Shown here: positions 1 through 12,043 of the stretch, piece by piece | Layout of the letters: every line of letters begins with the position of its first letter | Numbering within the stretch: the stretch's first letter is position 1 | Source of the DNA: Anaeramoeba ignava | Taxonomy: Eukaryota; Metamonada; Anaeramoebidae | Direction of reading: 5' to 3' | DNA: 64,000 bases | Assembly (NCBI GenBank): GCA_028826165.1 | Contig: JAPDFW010000092.1 | Location: 124,001 to 188,000, forward strand | The notes under the pieces: model-generated | The model's database searches: none | Told to the model about the DNA's origin: nothing | What the model saw: the letters and a program-made list of their open reading frames with translations, nothing else | Translations under genes and position numbers: made by a program

Positions 1-3000
1 ATTTTTCTTTTCTTTTTGAAACAAAATTTTTACAAATAAAAAGATTTTAATTTTTAAATATAAATATTTAATATAAAATATAAATCTATTTAATTAGAAT
101 ATTTATAATAAAATTAATTAAAATATTTAATTAAATTATATTTAATTTTTAAATATAAAATTAATAAATAATTTTATTAATAATTTAGTAATAAAAATTA
201 ATATAAATATTTAATATAAATTATAAATCTATTTAATCAGAATATTTATAATAAAATTAATTAAAATATTTAATTAAATTATTATTTAATTTTTAAATAT
301 AAAATTAATAAATAATTTTATTAATAATTTAGTAATAAAAATTAATATAAATATTTAATATAAATTATAAATCTATTTAATCAGAATATTTATAATAAAA
401 TTAATTAAATTATTTAATTAAATTATTATTTAATTTTAAATATAAAATTAATAAATAATTTTATTAATAATTTAATAATAAAAATTAATATAAATATTTA
501 TTATAAATTATAAATCTATTTAATTAGAATATTTATAATAAAATTAATTAAATTATTTAATTTAATTATTATTTAATTATTAAATATAAAATTTATAAAT
601 AATTTTATTAATAATTTAATAACAAAAATTAATATAAATATTTAATATAAAATATAAATCTATTTATTAAGAATATTTATAATAAAATTAATTAAATTAT
701 TTAATTAAATTATTATTTAATTTTTAAATATAAAATTAATAAATATTTTTATTAAAAATTTAATAATAAAAATTAATATAAATATTTAATATAAATTATA
801 AATCTATTTAATTAGAATATTTATAATAAAATTAATTAAAATAGTTAATTTAATTATTATTTAATTTTTAAATATAAAATTAATAAATAATTTTATAAAT
901 AATTTAATAATAAAAATTAATATAAATATTTAATATAAATTATAAATCTATTTAATTAGAATATTTATAATAAAATTAATTAAAATATTTAATTAAATTA
1001 TTATTTAATTATTAAATATAAAATTAATAAATAATTTTATTAATAATTTAATAATAAAAATTAATATAAATATTTATTATAAAATATAAATCTATTTAAT
1101 TAGAATATTTATAATAAAATTAATTAAATTATTTAATTAAATTATTATTTAATTTTTAAATATAAAATTAATAAATATTTTTATAAAAAAATTAATAATA
1201 AAAATTAATATAAATATTTATTATAAAAATATAAATCTATTTAATTAGAATATTTATAATAAAATTAATTAAAATATTTAATTTAATTATTATTTAATTT
1301 TTAAATATAAAATTAATAAATAATTTTATTAATAATTTAATAATAAAAATAAATATAAATATTTAATATAAAATATAAATCTATTTAATTAGAATATTTA
1401 TAATAAAATTAATTAAAATAGTTAATTAAATTATTATTTAATTTTTAAATATAAAATTAATAAATATTTTTATAAATAATTTAATAATAAAAATTAATAT
1501 AAATATTTAATATAAATTATAAATCTATTTAATTAGAATATTTATAATAAAATTAATTAAAATAGTTAATTAAATTATTATTTAATTATTAAATATAAAA
1601 TTAATAAATAATTTTATTAATAATTTAATAATAAAAATTAATATAAATATTTATTATAAAATATAAATCTATTTAATTAGAATATTTATAATAAAAATTA
1701 ATTAAAATATTTAATTAAATTATTATTTAATTTTTAAATATAAAATTAATAAATATTTTTATAAAAATTAATAATAAAAATTAATATAAATATTTAATAT
1801 AAATTATAAATCTATTTAATTAGAATATTTATAATAAAATTAATTAAAATATTTAATTTAATTATTATTTAATTTTTAAATATAAAATTAATAAATAATT
1901 TTTTATTAATAATTTAATAATAAAAATAAATATAAATATTTAATATAAAATATAAATCTATTTAATTAGAATATTTATAATAAAATTAATTAAAATAGTT
2001 AATTAAATTATTATTTAATTATTAAATATAAAATTAATAAATAATTTTATTAATAATTTAATAATAAAAATTAATATAAATATTTATTATAAATTATAAA
2101 TCTATTTATTCAGAATATTTATAATAAAATTAATTAAATTATTTAATTTAATTATTATTTAATTATTAAATATAAAATTAATAAATAATTTTATTAATAA
2201 TTTAATAATAAAAATTAATATAAATATTTAATATAAAATATAAATATATTTATTCAGAATATTTATAATAAAATTAATTAAAATATTTAATTTAATTATT
2301 ATTTAATTATTAAATATAAAATTAATAAATAATTTTTATTAATAATTTAATAATAAAAATTAATATAAATATTTAATATAAATTATAAATCTATTTATTC
2401 AGAATATTTATAATAAAATTAATTAAAATATTTAATTAAATTATTATTTAATTATTAAATATAAAATTAATAAATAATTTTATTAATAATTTAATAATAA
2501 AAATTAATATAAATATTTATTATAAAAATATAAATCTATTTAATTAGAATATTTATAATAAAATTAATTAAATTATTTAATTTAATTATTATTTAATTTT
2601 TAAATATAAAATTAATAAATAATTTTATTAATAATTTAATAATAAAAATTAATATAAATATTTAATATAAATTATAAATCTATTTAATTAGAATATTTAT
2701 AATAAAATTAATTAAAATAGTTAATTTAATTATTATTTAATTTTTAAATATAAAATTAATAAATAATTTTATTAATAATTTAATAATAAAAATTAATATA
2801 AATATTTAATATAAAATATAAATCTATTTAATTAGAATATTTATAATAAAATTAATTAAATTATTTAATTAAATTATTATTTAATTTTTAAATATAAAAT
2901 TAATAAATATTTTTAATAATAATTTAATAATAAAAATTAATATAAATATTTAATATAAATTATAAATCTATTTAATTAGAATATTTATAATAAAATTAAT

Positions 3001-4080
3001 TAAAATATTTAATTTAATTATTATTTAATTTTTAAATATAAAAATTAATAAATAATTTTATTAATAATTTAATAATAAAAAATTAATATAAATATTTAAT
3101 ATAAATTATAAATCTATTTATTCAGAATATTTATAATAAAATTAATTAAAATATTTAATTAAATTATTATTTAATTATTAAATATAAAATTAATAAATAA
3201 TTTTATTAATAATTTAATAATAAAAATTAATATAAATATTTAATATAAAATATAAATTTATTTAATTAGAATATTTATAATAAAATTAATTAAAATATTT
3301 AATTTAATTATTATTTAATTTTTAAATATAAAATTAATAAATATTTTTATAAAAATTTAATAATAAAAATTAATATAAATATTTAATATAAAAATATAAA
3401 TCTATTTAATTAGAATATTTATAATAAAATTAATTAAATTATTTAATTTAATTATTATTTAATTTTTAAATATAAAATTAATAAATAATTTTATTAATAA
3501 TTTAATAACAAAAATTAATATAAATATTTAATATAAAAATATAAATCTATTTAATTAGAATATTTATAATAAAATTAATTAAATTATTTAATTTAATTAT
3601 TATTTAATTTTTAAATATAAAATTAATAAATAATTTTATTAATAATTTAATAACAAAAATTAATATAAATATTTAATATAAAATATAAATCTATTTAATT
3701 AGAATATTTATAATAAAATTAATTAAATTATTTAATTTAATTATTATTTAATTTTTAAATATAAAATTAATAAATAATTTTATTAATAATTTAATAATAA
3801 AAATTAATATAAATATTTAATATAAAATATAAATCTATTTATTCAGAATATTTATAATAAAATTAATTAAAATATTTAATTTAATTACTATTTAATTATT
3901 AAATATAAAATTAATAAATAATTTTAATAATAATTTAATAATAAAAATTAATATAAATATTTAATATAAATTATAAATCTATTTATTCAGAATATTTATA
4001 ATAAAATTAATTAAATTATTTAATTTAATTATTATTTAATTATTAAATATAAAATTAATAAATAATTTTATAAAAAAATT
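1..4080. repeat. Satellite A, ~143-bp tandem array
   Basis: About 28 head-to-tail copies of an almost pure A/T unit. A marker (CTATTT followed by AATTAGAATATTTATAAT or a close variant) has its GAATATT core at 97, 240, 384 and 527, giving a period of 143-144 bp. Copies differ by small substitutions (AATTAG or ATTCAG; TTTAATATAAA or TTTATTATAAA) and 1-2 bp indels. No open frame of interest is seen. The array starts at or before the window edge, so its full length is unknown. The unit is close to one nucleosome core in length. A centromeric or heterochromatic role is inference only. Confidence 0.95.
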
Positions 4081-4181
4081 AGTCATTTTTTTGTTTTTTT
4101 TTAATTAAAAATTTTTTTCTTTTTTTATTTTTTTTTTCATTTTTTTCTTTTCTTATTCAAATTTTTTTTTGATAATTTTTT

Positions 4182-6018
4182 ATGTCAATTTTCAAAAGAG
4201 GGATTAACAAATTTAAATTTCAAACACAACTTTTAAACTTTATAGTATGAAATAAAAAAAAAGCAAAAAAAAAAAATTCATTTTGAAAAAAAAAATAAAA
4301 AATAAAAAATTAAATTATAAAAAGGACGAGCAAAATAATTACACAAAAACTCTTCAAAAATTACAAAAACAATATCAAGCCACACAAAAATCATTAGCAG
4401 TTTGGGGTTCTAATGAAGATGAAGTACTTTCTAAAATGATGTATAAATAATTAATTCAAAAAAAATTTTTATTTTCAAATTAAAAAAAAAAGCAAAAAAA
4501 AATTTTTTTTATTCAAAAATCAATTTATTCCAATTATTTTTCTTTTTTAAAAAATTTTTTATATTTAAAATTATAAAAGTAATGAAGTTGCAGAGAATTT
4601 TAGTAAATTTAACGAAGAGTTTAGTGAAGTTATTCAACAGAATGCAAATGCTGTTAATGATTTTAAGTAAGAAATTTTAATTATAAATTTTTAAATGAAT
4701 TTTATTTTTAATTTTAATTTTATTTTTAATTTTAATTTTAATTTTATAAATGAATTTTAATTTTAATTTTATTATTAATTTTAATTTTAATTTTAATTTT
4801 AATTTTAATTTTAATTTTAATTTTAATTTTAATTTTGAATTTTAATTTTAATTTTAATTTTAATTTTAATTTTAATTTTAATTTTAATTTTAATTTTAAT
4901 TTTAATTTTAATTTTAATTTTAATTTTAATTTTATAAATGAATTTTAATTTAAATTTAAATTTAATTTTAATTTTAATTTTAAATTTAATTTTATTTTTA
5001 TTTTTAATTTTTAAATGAATTTTAATTTTTAATTATAATTTTTAAATTTAATTTTAATTTTAATTTTAATTTTAATATTAATTTTTAAATAAATTTATAA
5101 ATTAATTTTAATATTAATTTTAATTTTAATTTTTAATTTTAATTTTAATTTGAATTTTAATTTTAATTTTAATTTTAATTTTTAATTTTAATTTTAATTT
5201 TAATTTTAATTTTAATTTTAATTTTAATTTTAATTTTAATTTTAATTTTAATATTAATTTTAATTTTATTTTTAATATTAATTTTAATTTTAATTTTAAT
5301 TTTAATTTTAATTTTATTTTAAATTAATTTTATTGAATCGAAAAGAACTATTTTAGCAAAGCATAAAGAATTCAAAGAAATGTTCAAAAAATACAAAGCA
5401 GCAGAATCCAAACAAGCCAACGCAATTTCGAAGTTAAACAAAGCACAAAATGCACTCAAAGGAGCAAACGAAAAGAAACGAGCAGTATGCGAATCAAACG
5501 TACAAAAAGCACAAGAAGAAAAAGATCGATGCGTTCAAGAATTCAAAGCAACAGAAAAAGAAAAAAACAAAGTTAGAGATGATGTCCTCAATTTCCAATT
5601 AGTTACAATAAAGAAAATTTACAAAGAATTAACGGAAAAACAAATTGAATTTAACGAAAGTCAACTCAAAAAATTAGAACATCAATTGAATATTTTAAAT
5701 GAAGCTCCAAGTATTTATAACTTCGAAGACGATCAAAAAATCGAGAAAAGATCAGATGACGAAATCAAACCACAAAAATCTTCCGATAAAGAAGATAACC
5801 AAAAGAAATCTGATGCTGTTGAAAGCAAAGAAAGTGATAATGAAAAACCTGATAATGAAAAATCTGATGAGAAAAAAAGTGATGAAAAAAAATCTAGTCA
5901 ATCCAAATCAAATTCAAAATCAAATTCAAAATCAGATTCAAAATCAAATTCAAAATCAAATTCAAAATCAGATTCAAAATCAGATTCAAAATCAAATTCA
6001 AAATCAGATTCAGATTAA
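4182..6018 (+). CDS. BAR-domain protein (4 exons)
   Basis: Exons 4182-4244, 4325-4440, 4580-4666 and 5346-6018 join in frame to 312 residues. The start MSIFKRGINKFKFQTQLLNF resembles the amphipathic helix that opens N-BAR proteins. It is followed by a long helical region of the BAR type (QKLQKQYQATQKSLAVW, then ILAKHKEFKEMFKKYKAAES and a heptad-like KLNKAQ...EKDRCVQEFKATEKEK stretch) to about residue 225. BAR dimers bind and bend membranes. The C-terminal ~85 residues are a charged D/E/K/S tail ending in repeated SNSK/SDSK units from a TCAAAATCA-type repeat; no SH3 domain is seen. Intron 3 (4667-5345) is filled with (TTTTAA)n. The BAR call rests on overall pattern; the subfamily is unknown. 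Confidence 0.7.
4667..5345. repeat. (TTTTAA)n hexamer array filling an intron
   Basis: Intron 3 of the BAR gene is nearly all AATTTT hexamers with occasional ATAAATGAATTTT interruptions. The donor is GTAAGAAAT and the acceptor GAAAAG. The same hexamer, on either strand, fills the larger introns of most genes in the window. Confidence 0.9.
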
Positions 6019-6271
6019 GATTAGCAATCTCAGTCTCATTTTTCTTTTTTTCGTTTTTAAGAAATTTTCACTTTCTTAATTTTTCTTTCTTCTTCTTCTT
6101 AATTCTTTTTTTTTTTTTTTAATTCAATCCAAAAAAAAAAATTTTTTTTTCTTTCTTCTTTTAACACAATTTCGTTCTGATTTCCTTCACTTTTAATTTT
6201 GAAATGAAGGTTTGGTTGATGAAATAAAGAAATGACAAATTGAAAAAAAAAAATCAAAAAGAAAAAATTTT

Positions 6272-7943
6272 TCAAAAAAAAAATAAAAAAAAGAAAAGAA
6301 AATTTAAAAAGGAAAAATTGGATTGAATTGATAAATTTAAAATGAAAGAATCAGACAATAATCCATATTGACTTTTTATGATTGGGGCAATTCTAGTTTC
6401 TGATTTTTTAAAAGAAGGACCAATTATTTCAATTTCGATGTTTTCTGTTAAAAAAAGAAAAATTTCTTGATCAATAATTGTTTGAATAAAATATTTTTCT
6501 GCTCCATTAAATTTATTCCAAGAAACAGAAAAACCTTGATTAGTAATTTTGGAATTTATTCCTGAAACAGTTTGGTTTAATTTTTGGAGTTTTGGATCAA
6601 TTTCAACATTTGTGGAAAAATAAGCAAAAGATTCAATTCCACAAAGATTTATTCCACTTTTTATATAAAACTATTTTTTTTTTTCAATTTTTAATTTAGA
6701 TTTGATTTTGAATTTGAATTTTGAATTTTTTACAAATCCATTTTCTCCCCAAGTATTTCCAAAAGAGTTTTTAATAATCCAATAAGAAATTCCATTTTTA
6801 GAAGAAAATCCAATAAGAGTAACTGCATGATTCAAATTTGAAGAAGAACAACCAGAATTAGTTAAAATTCCTTTTGAATAATACATAAGATGAGAAGAAT
6901 CCATTAAAAGAGCAATAGATCCATAAGTGGCAACTAATTGCTTAAGGAATAAAACTGGATCAGAATGGAAAGGAAGATAATAAGAGAAAAAATTTATTGG
7001 GAAAACAAATCTATTTGAATCACAAACAGATTTTCTTATTCCAAAACAAGAATTATCTTGTTGCGAATATTTCCAGAAATTTTCACCACAACCTCCTTTT
7101 AGATGTAGATAATTAAATACAGAAGAAATCCAACCTCCTTGGCATCCATTATTTATTGCACAATTAATAACATCCTCATGATTTAATTCCATTAATATAT
7201 CTTTTTTTTTTTTTAAAATTCCTTCAATAATAGAAATTCCACTTTTGTGGAACAAAATTGAAATATTGAATTTGAATTGAAATATTGAATTTGAATTGAA
7301 TTTGAATTGAAATATTGAATTTGAATTGAATTTGAATTTAATTTGAATTTAATTTGAATTTAATTTGAATTTAATTTGAATTTAATTTGAATTTAATTTG
7401 AATTTAATTTGAATTAGAAATTTACGCAAAAGCCTATTTTTTCCTCATTTTTTAAAAGATTTAAAAAAAAAATTCAATTAATTCTCAAAAATTCCACTTT
7501 TTTTTCCTCTTTCAAAAAAAAAAAAACACAAATTAAATACCCAACAAGATCCACAAAATCCTTGATTTTTCACTGGAGTAATTCCTGAAAATCGAAGATC
7601 AAGAGAATCTGGTAAATCTAAAACAGGAACTAATTCAGAAAAATTGAATTTCTCAAATTTTGAAGTTATTAAATTGAAAACATAATTTTTCATTTTTGGA
7701 TTTGATGCTTTTTCAATAAATTCTTCAAAATTGAAACCAAACAATAAAGATTGATCTAAAAAAACATCTTTTTAAAATTCTTTCTTCTTTTTTTTTTTGA
7801 AATTTTTTTCTTTTACTTTTTTCATTCTCATTTTTTGTAAATTCCAAAATTTGTTCCACTTTTTGATTAATTTGATAATTTGATTGAGAAATAAAAATAA
7901 AAAGGAAAATGAATTGAAAAAATAGTAATTGTTTTTTTCTCAT
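6272..7943 (-). CDS. Papain-family (C1) cysteine protease with C-terminal extension
   Basis: Exons 7943-7817, 7755-7541, 7433-7426, 7241-6734 and 6670-6272 join in frame to 418 residues. Residues 1-21 are a signal peptide (MRKK, then a hydrophobic run). A short prosegment leads to PVKNQGFCGSCWAFAGISI with oxyanion Gln and catalytic Cys. Catalytic His is in NHAVTLIGF and Asn in IIKNSFGNTWGENGF. GCQGGW and INLCGIES are also typical of cathepsin L/papain. The AFA after CGSCW comes from an 8-nt exon. After the protease domain there are ~110 residues with a beta-rich, FN3-like look (FSVSWNKFNGAEKYF), ending in a hydrophobic tail ([13 protein letters not shown]) that could be a membrane or GPI signal. 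Likely lysosomal or secreted. The final stop depends on poly-T lengths. Confidence 0.85.
7242..7425. repeat. Intron repeat (TTGAATTTAA)n / GAATTGAAATATT
   Basis: The intron after the 8-nt exon of the protease gene holds two simple repeats: GAATTGAAATATTGAATTT units at 7262-7330 and TTGAATTTAA decamers at about 7330-7415. Confidence 0.8.
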
Positions 7944-8069
7944 TGAAAAGGAAAAAATGAAAAATTAAAATTAAAAATTAAAAATTTAAAATTCTAAAAA
8001 AAACAAATTGACTTTGAAATTTTTTCATTTTTTTCATTTTCATTTTTTTCATTTTTTTCATTTTTTCAA
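7944..8069. promoter_or_regulatory. Divergent promoter region, protease / POP5
   Basis: The 126 bp between two divergent ATGs hold several TTTTTTCATTTTT-like elements on the plus strand upstream of POP5. A CATTTTTTCC element lies just before the protease ATG on the minus strand. The motif recurs before many start codons in this window. Its function is inferred from position only. Confidence 0.45.
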
Positions 8070-8672
8070 ATGGAAATAAAAGAAACTAAAATAACTAAAA
8101 AATTCAATTTAATTTCTCAATTTTATTATTTTAAATTTAGATTGTATTTAAACTTATAAATTTAATCTCAAAAAAATTTAAACTAATAAACAATTTTTAA
8201 AAGAAATTTTTTCCCAAAACAACAACAAAAACAAAAACAAAAAATAGAAAATGTTAAAAATAATTTCAATTCGAAATCATTAATGAAGTTAATTAATTCA
8301 AATTTGATAGTTTTTTATGGACAAACTGGAGCAACTAAAATAAAATTTCACATTCTTGATTTAACAAAAATTAATAAAGAAAACGAATCAATAGTTTTAA
8401 TACGTTGTGAATCTAAGTAAGAAAATTAATTTTTAAATTTTTTAATTTTTTAATTTTTTAATTTTTTAATTTTTTAATTTTTTAATTTTTTAATTTTTTA
8501 ATTTTTTAATTTTTTAATTTTTTAAAATAGTTTTGCAAATCAATTATGGGCTGGTTTAACATTAATTACAAAATATGAAAATATTGATATAAATATTCAA
8601 TTAATTTCTGGTTCAAATTCATTAACATCTTTAAGTTCTGATTCTCGTTTTTTTTTTGAAAATAAATATTAA
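8070..8672 (+). CDS. POP5: POP5/Rpp14-family RNase P/MRP subunit
   Basis: Exons 8070-8143, 8204-8416 and 8531-8672 join in frame to 142 residues, the usual size of the family. The recognisable part runs from NLIVFYGQTGATKIKFHIL through ESIVLIRC to NQLWAGLTLITKYENIDI. It matches the POP5 pattern of a YGD-G segment, a strand ending in (V/I)IRC, and a W-A-LTLIT helix. POP5 is a protein subunit of the RNase P and MRP ribonucleoproteins that process tRNA and rRNA precursors in the nucleus. The first exon (FYYFKFRLNF) fits the N-terminal RY-LFE strand but is less certain. Intron 2 is (TTTTTTAA)n. Head-to-head with the protease gene. Confidence 0.65.
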
Positions 8673-8856
8673 ATTTTTGGATAATAAAAAATAAAATAAA
8701 TATTGAAAGAATTGATATAAAAATTAAATTTAAAATTTCTTTATTTTTGGATCAAAAAAAAAAGTTCAAAAAAATATTATTTCTGTTTAAATTTTTTTGG
8801 AATTAAAAAGTAAAGTAAATATTTTATTGTTTTCTTTCATTCTTTCTAAAAATTAA

Positions 8857-10622
8857 TTAATTTTTTTTTTGTGGTTTTCCTTTTCCTTTTCCTTTTCCTT
8901 TTCCTCTTCCTCTTCCTCTTCCTCTTCCTTTACCTTTTGATTGAGGTTTATTTTGTCTTGGTTTTTTGATTTCTCTTTCAAAAATATTAGCCCAATATTT
9001 CTTTTCTTCTTCACCTGATAAAATGGAAATAACTGGAACTGAACCATTAATTTCAATTTTTTTCTCATTAAATTGTTCTTCAACCAATTTAGCAATAGGA
9101 TCTTTAAATCTAACAAATCCAGAAAGAGCATCATTTGGGAAATCAAGATATCTAATTTGACCAAATTGAGAAAATTCTTTTGTTAGTTGATTTCTTTTTG
9201 TTCCGTTTTTGACTTCTCCAAATTTAATGATATGCATTTTGCTATAATATCTTTTAGTTCCATCCTCTAAAATGACTTCAAATTCATCATCTTTTTTTTC
9301 TTTTTCTTTTTCTTTTTCTTTTTCATCTTCTTTTTCATCTTCTTTTTCTTTTTCTTTTTCATCTTCTTTTTCTTTTTCATCTTCTTTTTCTTTTTCATCT
9401 TTTTCATCTTCTTTTTTTTCATCTTCTTTTTTTTCATCTTCTTTTTCATCTTCTTTTCTTTTTTTGCTTTCATCTTTTTCATCTTCTTTTCGTTTTTCTT
9501 CTGCTTCTTTTTTTCTTTTTTCTCTTTCTAATTTTTTCATTTCAAAATAATCTTTCTTCATCATTTTCAATAATGGATCTTTATCTTCTTCCCATTTTAC
9601 ATCTTCTTTTTCAATAAATGCTTTAGCTTCATCTTCTGTTCCAAATTCAACAAAAACTGATCCCTTTTTTATTTTGAATTTTAATTTTAATTTTAATTTT
9701 GATTTTGATTTTAATTTTGATTTTGATTTTAATTTTAATTTTAAATTTAATTTTAATTTTGATTTTAATTTTGATTTTAATTTTAATTTTATTTTGAATT
9801 TTAATTTTAATTTTAATTTTAATTTTAATTTTAATTTTGATTTTAATTTAAATTTTGATTTTAATTTTCATTTTTAATTTTAATTTTGATTTTAATATTA
9901 TTTTTAATTATTTTAATTTTAATTTTTAAATGAATTTTTAATTTTAATTTTAATTTTAATATAAAATACCTTAAATTCTTTTGTTGGTGGAAATCTTCTC
10001 ATTCTAATTTCAAGTATTTTACCAAATTTATTAAAAAATTCTTGTAAATTATCAAGATTGATATCTTTAGGAAATCCTTTCTAAATAAAAAAAACAAATT
10101 ATATATTTTTATAATAAAAAAAATAAAAAATTATAACGGAAAATAAGATTTTTGAATTTTGAAAGAAATTAATTATAAATAAAATACGCAATAAATAGAA
10201 CGAGATAAAGAACTGTAAAAATCAGCCATTGGAGTTGATCTTTTAACGCTTTCATTATCTTCTGAAAGTATTAAATCTTGACTTTGTTTAAGGGATTCTT
10301 TTATTAAATTTAAATCTTCTGTTAAATTTTTAACTCGATTAAATTTTAAAAATTCTGAAATTGAAACAACTAAATCAATATTTTGTTCCAATTATTTTAA
10401 TCCGTTATTTTTTTTTGTTGTTTATATTATAAATTGAATGAGTATTCGATAAAATGAAATATTGATAAAAAAATTTTTTTTCTTTATTTATTTACATCCT
10501 TCTGTATTTTTTGAAATTAATTTTTTCATAAAATGATCTCTTTTTAAATTTGAATCAGAAAAATAATATTCTATTTGTTTTTGGATTTTTTGTTTAAGTT
10601 CTTGATCTTTTTCTTGACTCAT
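8857..10622 (-). CDS. La protein (La motif + RRM1 + RRM2)
   Basis: Exons 10622-10496, 10369-10188, 10080-9970 and 9663-8857 give 408 residues, the same length as human La. The La motif starts at about residue 13 (QIEYYFSDSNLKRDHF) and continues across intron 1 (VSISEFLKFNRVKNLTEDL). RRM1 holds SIYCKGFPKDINLDNLQEFF, EIRMRRF and SVFVEF. A long D/E/K spacer follows (EDEKKEDEKK type). A C-terminal RRM has IIKFGEVKNGTKRNQLTKEF, LSGFVRF and SGEEEKKYW. The tail is a GKGRGRGRG/KGKGKGK basic motif. La binds 3' UUU ends of RNA polymerase III transcripts in the nucleus and protects pre-tRNAs. Intron 3 (9664-9969) is TTTTAA/TTTTGA hexamers. Confidence 0.95.
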
Positions 10623-11488
10623 TTTTAATTTAATTTAATTTAATTTAAAAAAATGAAAAATGAAAAATGAAAAAAAAATGAAAAAAAAATTAAAAATAAA
10701 TTACGTTAATTTATATTTTTTTATTTATTTATAAATTATTATTCACATATAATTTTAATATATATAATTTAATATGTATAATTCAAAAAAAACAAAAATA
10801 AAAACAAAAATAAAAACAAAAACAAAAATAAAAACAAAAATAAAAAGTGGAACAAATTAATTTAATTCAATTCAATTCAATTCATTTCAATTCAAAATAA
10901 AAAGTGGAACAAATTAATTCAATTTAATTCAATTCATTTCAATTCAAAATAAAAAGTGGAACAAATTAATTCAATTCAATTTAATTCAATTCAATTCAAA
11001 ATAAAAAGTGGAACAAATTAATTTAATTCAATTCAATTCAATTCAATTCGATTCAAAATAAAAAGTGAAACAAATTAATTCAATTCAATTTAATTCAAAA
11101 TAAAAAGTGGAACAAATTAATTCAATTTAATTCAATTCAATTCAATTCAATTCAATTCAATTCAATTCAATTCAATTCAATTCAATTTATTTCAATTTAT
11201 TTCAATTTAATTTAATTCAATTCAAAATAAAAAGTGGAACAAATTAATTCAATTCAATTTAATTTAATTTAATTCAAAATAAAAATAAAAACAAAAACAA
11301 AAATAAAAATAAAAAGTGGAACAAATTAATTTAATTCAATTCAATTCAATTCAATTTAATTCAATTCAATTCAAAATAAAAAGTGAAACAAATTAATTTA
11401 ATTCAATTCAATTCAATTTAATTCAATTTATTTCAATTCAAATTTATTCTTAATTCAAATTAAATTGATTTTAATTTAAATTTTGATT
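10623..11488. repeat. AAAATAAAAAGTGGAAC + (AATTC)n dispersed tandem repeat
   Basis: No gene is seen in this spacer. About nine copies of AAAATAAAAAGTGGAAC followed by AAATTAATT lie between 10840 and 11395, separated by variable (AATTC)n or (AATTT)n pentamers. Spacing varies (about 38-130 bp) because the pentamer run length differs. Two copies read GTGAAAC. The first 200 bp, upstream of the La ATG, carry AAAAATGAAAAATGAAAA, the complement of the TTTTTCATTTTT promoter-like motif. Confidence 0.8.
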
Positions 11489-11971
11489 TTATTTCCTAAA
11501 GAGAAATGGACCAGAACGAAGACTTTCTCTTGTACTTTTTTTATAAAAAGTATAAGCTTTTCTTGGTTTTTTTTGATTAACCAAATGGTTAACATCTCTT
11601 TTATCAGGAATACCTTGAATTTTCCTTTTAAAAGCATCACGAGCAATATAATATCTTGATTTCAAAATTTTCTTCATTCTTGATTCAGCTCTAAATAAAA
11701 CAACCTTATCAACCTCTTGGGTTAAATAAGCAGCATGAAATGGTGTTCCCCAAAAAGTATTAAATTGATTTTGTTTATTTTCATATGTTTTTAACTCAAA
11801 AACTCCATCTAAAATTTGATCTAGTAAATTTATTGATTGATCAACAACTAATTTTTGTATTTCTTTCATAAGTGGAATAGTTTTTTTTTTGGAATTGGTA
11901 TAGTTTTCAATTTGTTCGTTCCATTGTTTTATTGTTAATTTTTGGATTTCTTCTTTCAAAGATGATAACAT
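11489..11971 (-). CDS. Unrecognised 160-residue basic protein
   Basis: A single open frame starts at ATG 11971, 72 bp downstream of the preceding minus-strand gene. The N-terminal half is helical and charged (LSSLKEEIQKLTIKQWNEQI), followed by LVVDQSINLLDQILDGVFEL. The second half is strongly basic (RAESRMKKILKSRYYIARDAFKRKI) and ends LRSGPFLFRK. No signal peptide, membrane segment or low-complexity run is seen. Balanced composition and lack of repeats suggest a real gene. I do not recognise the family. Confidence 0.6.
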   Translation of the reverse strand: MLSSLKEEIQKLTIKQWNEQIENYTNSKKKTIPLMKEIQKLVVDQSINLLDQILDGVFELKTYENKQNQFNTFWGTPFHAAYLTQEVDKVVLFRAESRMKKILKSRYYIARDAFKRKIQGIPDKRDVNHLVNQKKPRKAYTFYKKSTRESLRSGPFLFRK

Positions 11972-12043
11972 ACTTCTTTCAAATTTTTTTAACTATTTGT
12001 TTTTGTTTTTAATTTAGAAAATATTGAATTTGGATTATTTCGA

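Noticed and set aside
1-4080. Possible CRISPR array
   Set aside because: Units are ~143 bp with no unique spacers between them, in a eukaryotic context; these are satellites.
6671-6733. In-frame TAG in the protease taken as a true stop or readthrough
   Set aside because: A 63-nt GT-AG intron ending at that TAG removes it in phase and restores the cathepsin C-terminus.
10840-11400. Repeat-spacer look of AAAAAGTGGAAC words
   Set aside because: The intervals are simple (AATTC)n pentamers, not unique spacers.
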